Source: an uncultured Candidatus Cenarchaeum sp. (GTDB lineage: Archaea; Thermoproteota; Nitrososphaeria; Nitrososphaerales; Nitrosopumilaceae). From it: a DNA stretch of 64,000 nucleotides. Positions 62,070 through 64,000 of this stretch are shown here, in pieces; the first letter of the stretch is position 1, and every line of letters starts with the position of its first letter. The notes under the pieces were generated by a model, which saw only the letters and a program-made list of their open reading frames with translations, made no database searches and had not been told where the DNA came from. A program made the position numbers and the translations under genes. The stretch is taken from assembly GCA_958295735.1 (NCBI GenBank), contig OY282369.1, forward strand, positions 1,596,161-1,660,160, given 5' to 3'.

Positions 62070-63235
62070 TCTACCTCGACAACGCCGCCTCGACGGCGGT
62101 GCGCCCCGAGGTCCTCCGCGAGATGCTCCCGCACCTCTCTGAAAACTTCGGCAACCCGTCCTCCGCGCACGCGCAGGGCCGGGCCGCCGAGAGGGCGGTG
62201 CGGCTGGCGCGGCGGCGCGCGGCCGCGCTGATCGGCGCCTCGCCGGGCGAGATCCTGTTCACCTCGGGGGGCACCGAGTCCAACAACATGGCCCTGCTCG
62301 GGGCGGCCGGGGCCGCCGGCGGCGGCCTGGCGGTGGTGGCCACGTCCGTCGAGCACGAGGCGGTCCTGGAGCCGTGCCGCCTCCTGGAGGAGCAGGGCTG
62401 CGAGCTCGCCCTCCTGCGGGCGGACGGCGACGGCATGATCGACGCGGCCGAGCTCGGGCCCCTCCTGGACGGGCTGGCCGGCCGCCCGCGCCTCGTCTCC
62501 GTGATGCTGGCGAACAACGAGGTGGGGACCATACAGCCGGTGGCCGAGGCCGCCCGCGCGTGCAGGGCGAGGGGGGTGCCGATCCACACCGATGCGGTCC
62601 AGGCCGCCGGCAAGATCCCCATAGACGTCTCGGAGCTCGGCGTCGACATGCTGTCCCTGTCGTCCCACAAGATCCACGGGCCCAAGGGCGCCGGCGCGCT
62701 GTACGTGAGGCGCGGGACGCGCATCGCGCCCGTGATCCGCGGGGGCGGCCAGGAGGGGGGCATGCGGTCGGGCACCGAGAACGTGCCGGCCATCGTCGGC
62801 TTTGGGGCCGCGTGCGAGCTGGCCGCCTCCGAGCTGGGGACGGCCGCGCCCAGGATGCGCGCCCTCCGCGACCGCCTGGTCTCCCGCGTGATGGGGGCGG
62901 TCCCGCACTGCGCGGCCAACGGCCACCCCGGCCGCCGCCTCCCGAACTGCGCGCACCTCACCGTGCTCGGGGTGAGCGGCGAGGATCTCGTGGCAAAGCT
63001 GGACGAGCGCGGGATAGCGGCCTCCACGGGATCGGCCTGCACCGTAAGGACCCAAAAGGAGTCGCACGTCCTGCGCGCGATGGGCCTCTCGCACGAGCGC
63101 ATATCCGGCTCGCTGCGGCTGAGCCTCGGCGCCTTCACCACCGAGCGGGAGGTAGACGAGGCCGCGCGCATCCTGGCCGAGGTGGCCGCCGAGCTGAGGC
63201 GCGTCTCGCCGTTCAGGGAAAAGTACGGCTTCTGA
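62066..63235 (+). CDS. Cysteine desulfurase (NifS/IscS family)
   Basis: 389 residues. PLP fold type I: IYLDNAASTAVRPEVLREML, a SGGTESNNMAL segment, SVEHEAVLEPC, HTDAVQAAGK, the PLP-Lys motif LSLSSHKIHGPKGAG, and the catalytic-loop Cys in STGSACTVRTQKESHVL. It removes sulfur from cysteine as protein-bound persulfide. GTG 62066 overlaps the larE stop. The operon suggests it supplies sulfur to LarE-dependent chemistry. It is also the only desulfurase in the window and so a candidate donor for DndC, which lacks a linked dndA. Confidence 0.92.
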   Translation: MIYLDNAASTAVRPEVLREMLPHLSENFGNPSSAHAQGRAAERAVRLARRRAAALIGASPGEILFTSGGTESNNMALLGAAGAAGGGLAVVATSVEHEAVLEPCRLLEEQGCELALLRADGDGMIDAAELGPLLDGLAGRPRLVSVMLANNEVGTIQPVAEAARACRARGVPIHTDAVQAAGKIPIDVSELGVDMLSLSSHKIHGPKGAGALYVRRGTRIAPVIRGGGQEGGMRSGTENVPAIVGFGAACELAASELGTAAPRMRALRDRLVSRVMGAVPHCAANGHPGRRLPNCAHLTVLGVSGEDLVAKLDERGIAASTGSACTVRTQKESHVLRAMGLSHERISGSLRLSLGAFTTEREVDEAARILAEVAAELRRVSPFREKYGF

Positions 63236-63262
63236 CCGCCCTCCCCCCCCGCCGGCCCGCGC

Positions 63263-64000
63263 CTAGCGGGGGAACGGGGCCGCCCACGCGCCCCTGCCGC
63301 GCGCCGCCACCGCCGCGCCCATCGCCGCGGCGGCCACGGCAACCGCCGCCGCGCCGCCGAACTCGGGCACGACGCACGTGCCGATCACCTCCACGCGCAT
63401 CGCGCCCTCGGGGAACGGCACCGTGACGATCCTCTTGTCGGACATGTCCGAGACCCTCTCGTACGGGGTCTCGATGCCGTCCACGAGCATTATGAAGAAC
63501 TCGTCGCCCCCCCCGCATCCGTCGGTCCTGGCGTCGATGTACTCCCTGGGCAGGGTGAGCGTGATGCTGCCGCCGGAGCCGGAGCCGCCGCCGGGCTGCT
63601 CCTCGAGGAACACGGTCATGCCGAACATGCGGGGATCCACCCTCATGCTGTGCACGGCCCCGTCGACCACCGTGTACTCCACGTCGAACGTCCCCGAGCT
63701 TCCCGCGCCCACCTCGTACATGGCGCTGCTGCTGGCCGACTCCCTCGTGGCCACAAAGTCGAATGTCGTCTCCACGGCGTTGTCCACGCTGTACAGGGCC
63801 CTCACCGTGTACTCGCCGTCGTTGTCCCACAGCGGGCCGGCCGCGCTGATTATGTGCGTGTACGTCCCGTCCTGCGCCACGTCCAGCTGGGTCACCTCCA
63901 CCAGGATGGTGTCGTTGTAGAAGACCTGCAGTATGACGGGCGTGTCCGCTATGATGGCGGAGACGTCGCCGGACACCACTATCGCGTCGCCGCCCGAGTA
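63263..64000 (-). CDS. PEFG-CTERM surface protein (5' end beyond window)
   Basis: At least 245 residues, open at the window edge. The C-terminus CVVPEFGGAAAVAVAAAAMG followed by an Arg-containing tail is the PEFG-CTERM sorting signal of Thaumarchaeota: PEFG motif, hydrophobic helix, basic end. The visible part has a beta-sandwich-like domain (VVSGDVSAIIADTPVILQVF, DGTYTHIISAAGPLWDNDGE) and a second one (YEVGAGSSGTFDVEYTVVDG). It is probably exported and anchored or processed by an archaeosortase-type enzyme. Function beyond surface localisation is unknown. Confidence 0.82.
   Translation of the reverse strand, partial: YSGGDAIVVSGDVSAIIADTPVILQVFYNDTILVEVTQLDVAQDGTYTHIISAAGPLWDNDGEYTVRALYSVDNAVETTFDFVATRESASSSAMYEVGAGSSGTFDVEYTVVDGAVHSMRVDPRMFGMTVFLEEQPGGGSGSGGSITLTLPREYIDARTDGCGGGDEFFIMLVDGIETPYERVSDMSDKRIVTVPFPEGAMRVEVIGTCVVPEFGGAAAVAVAAAAMGAAVAARGRGAWAAPFPR

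Overview
The window is archaeal and most likely from an ammonia-oxidising thaumarchaeon (Nitrososphaerota). Supporting genes are Alba, an RFC large subunit, a biotin-dependent acyl-CoA carboxylase of the kind used in the 3-hydroxypropionate/4-hydroxybutyrate cycle, a PEFG-CTERM surface protein, and archaeal TATA boxes about 25-30 nt upstream of start codons, which implies many leaderless mRNAs. The backbone is very GC-rich. Together with the heavy repeat and insertion-sequence load, this suggests a host-associated (for example sponge-symbiont) lineage, but that is inference.

Regions. 1-16.5 kb is core genome: a nucleotidyltransferase fragment, tRNA-Pro, a ferredoxin/flavodoxin-reductase-like protein, a secreted triple solute-binding protein with 18 perfect MMEGE repeats, an HNH nuclease, argH, a DUF59 Fe-S protein, sdhACDB, an isocitrate-lyase/PEP-mutase family enzyme, Alba with a Q/P-rich tail, a HEAT-repeat protein, tRNA-Ala and an ArdC-like antirestriction protein. 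16.6-22.2 kb is one 1858-residue secreted fusion of a metallopeptidase and a ligand-binding domain. 22.4-25.2 kb is a graveyard of nested, broken insertion sequences.

25.2-44.6 kb is a visibly AT-rich, horizontally acquired island. It carries a DNA phosphorothioation locus dndB-dndC-dndD-dndE; an opposing, translationally coupled trio (ParB-like protein, unknown DNA-binding-like protein, beta-CASP metallo-beta-lactamase protein); and a MORC-like GHKL ATPase paired with a superfamily 2 helicase. GC-rich insertion sequences (IS5-, IS630-, IS66-, integrase- and IS4/ISH3-type) separate these modules. One has split the ParB-like gene so cleanly that removing it restores the frame. This island is the best candidate for a defence system with unusual composition. 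The described archaeal DndCDEA-PbeABCD system is the comparator.

45-64 kb returns to core genome: tRNA-Lys, an inositol monophosphatase/FBPase, rfcL with small neighbours, a glutamyl-tRNA-reductase-like protein lacking the catalytic Cys, a DUF1059 protein, a second FNR paralogue, the acyl-CoA carboxylase operon (carboxyltransferase, biotin carboxylase, biotin carrier), peroxiredoxin Q, nuoA-nuoB without the rest of complex I, a larC-larE-cysteine desulfurase operon and a PEFG-CTERM surface protein running off the end.

Two genome-level traits stand out. Tandem repeats often begin inside the last codons of a gene and copy that gene tail into the intergenic space. Two dispersed intergenic repeat families occur: a 92-bp element with IS66-like ends and 8-bp target duplications (three copies), and a 45-75-bp element (six copies).
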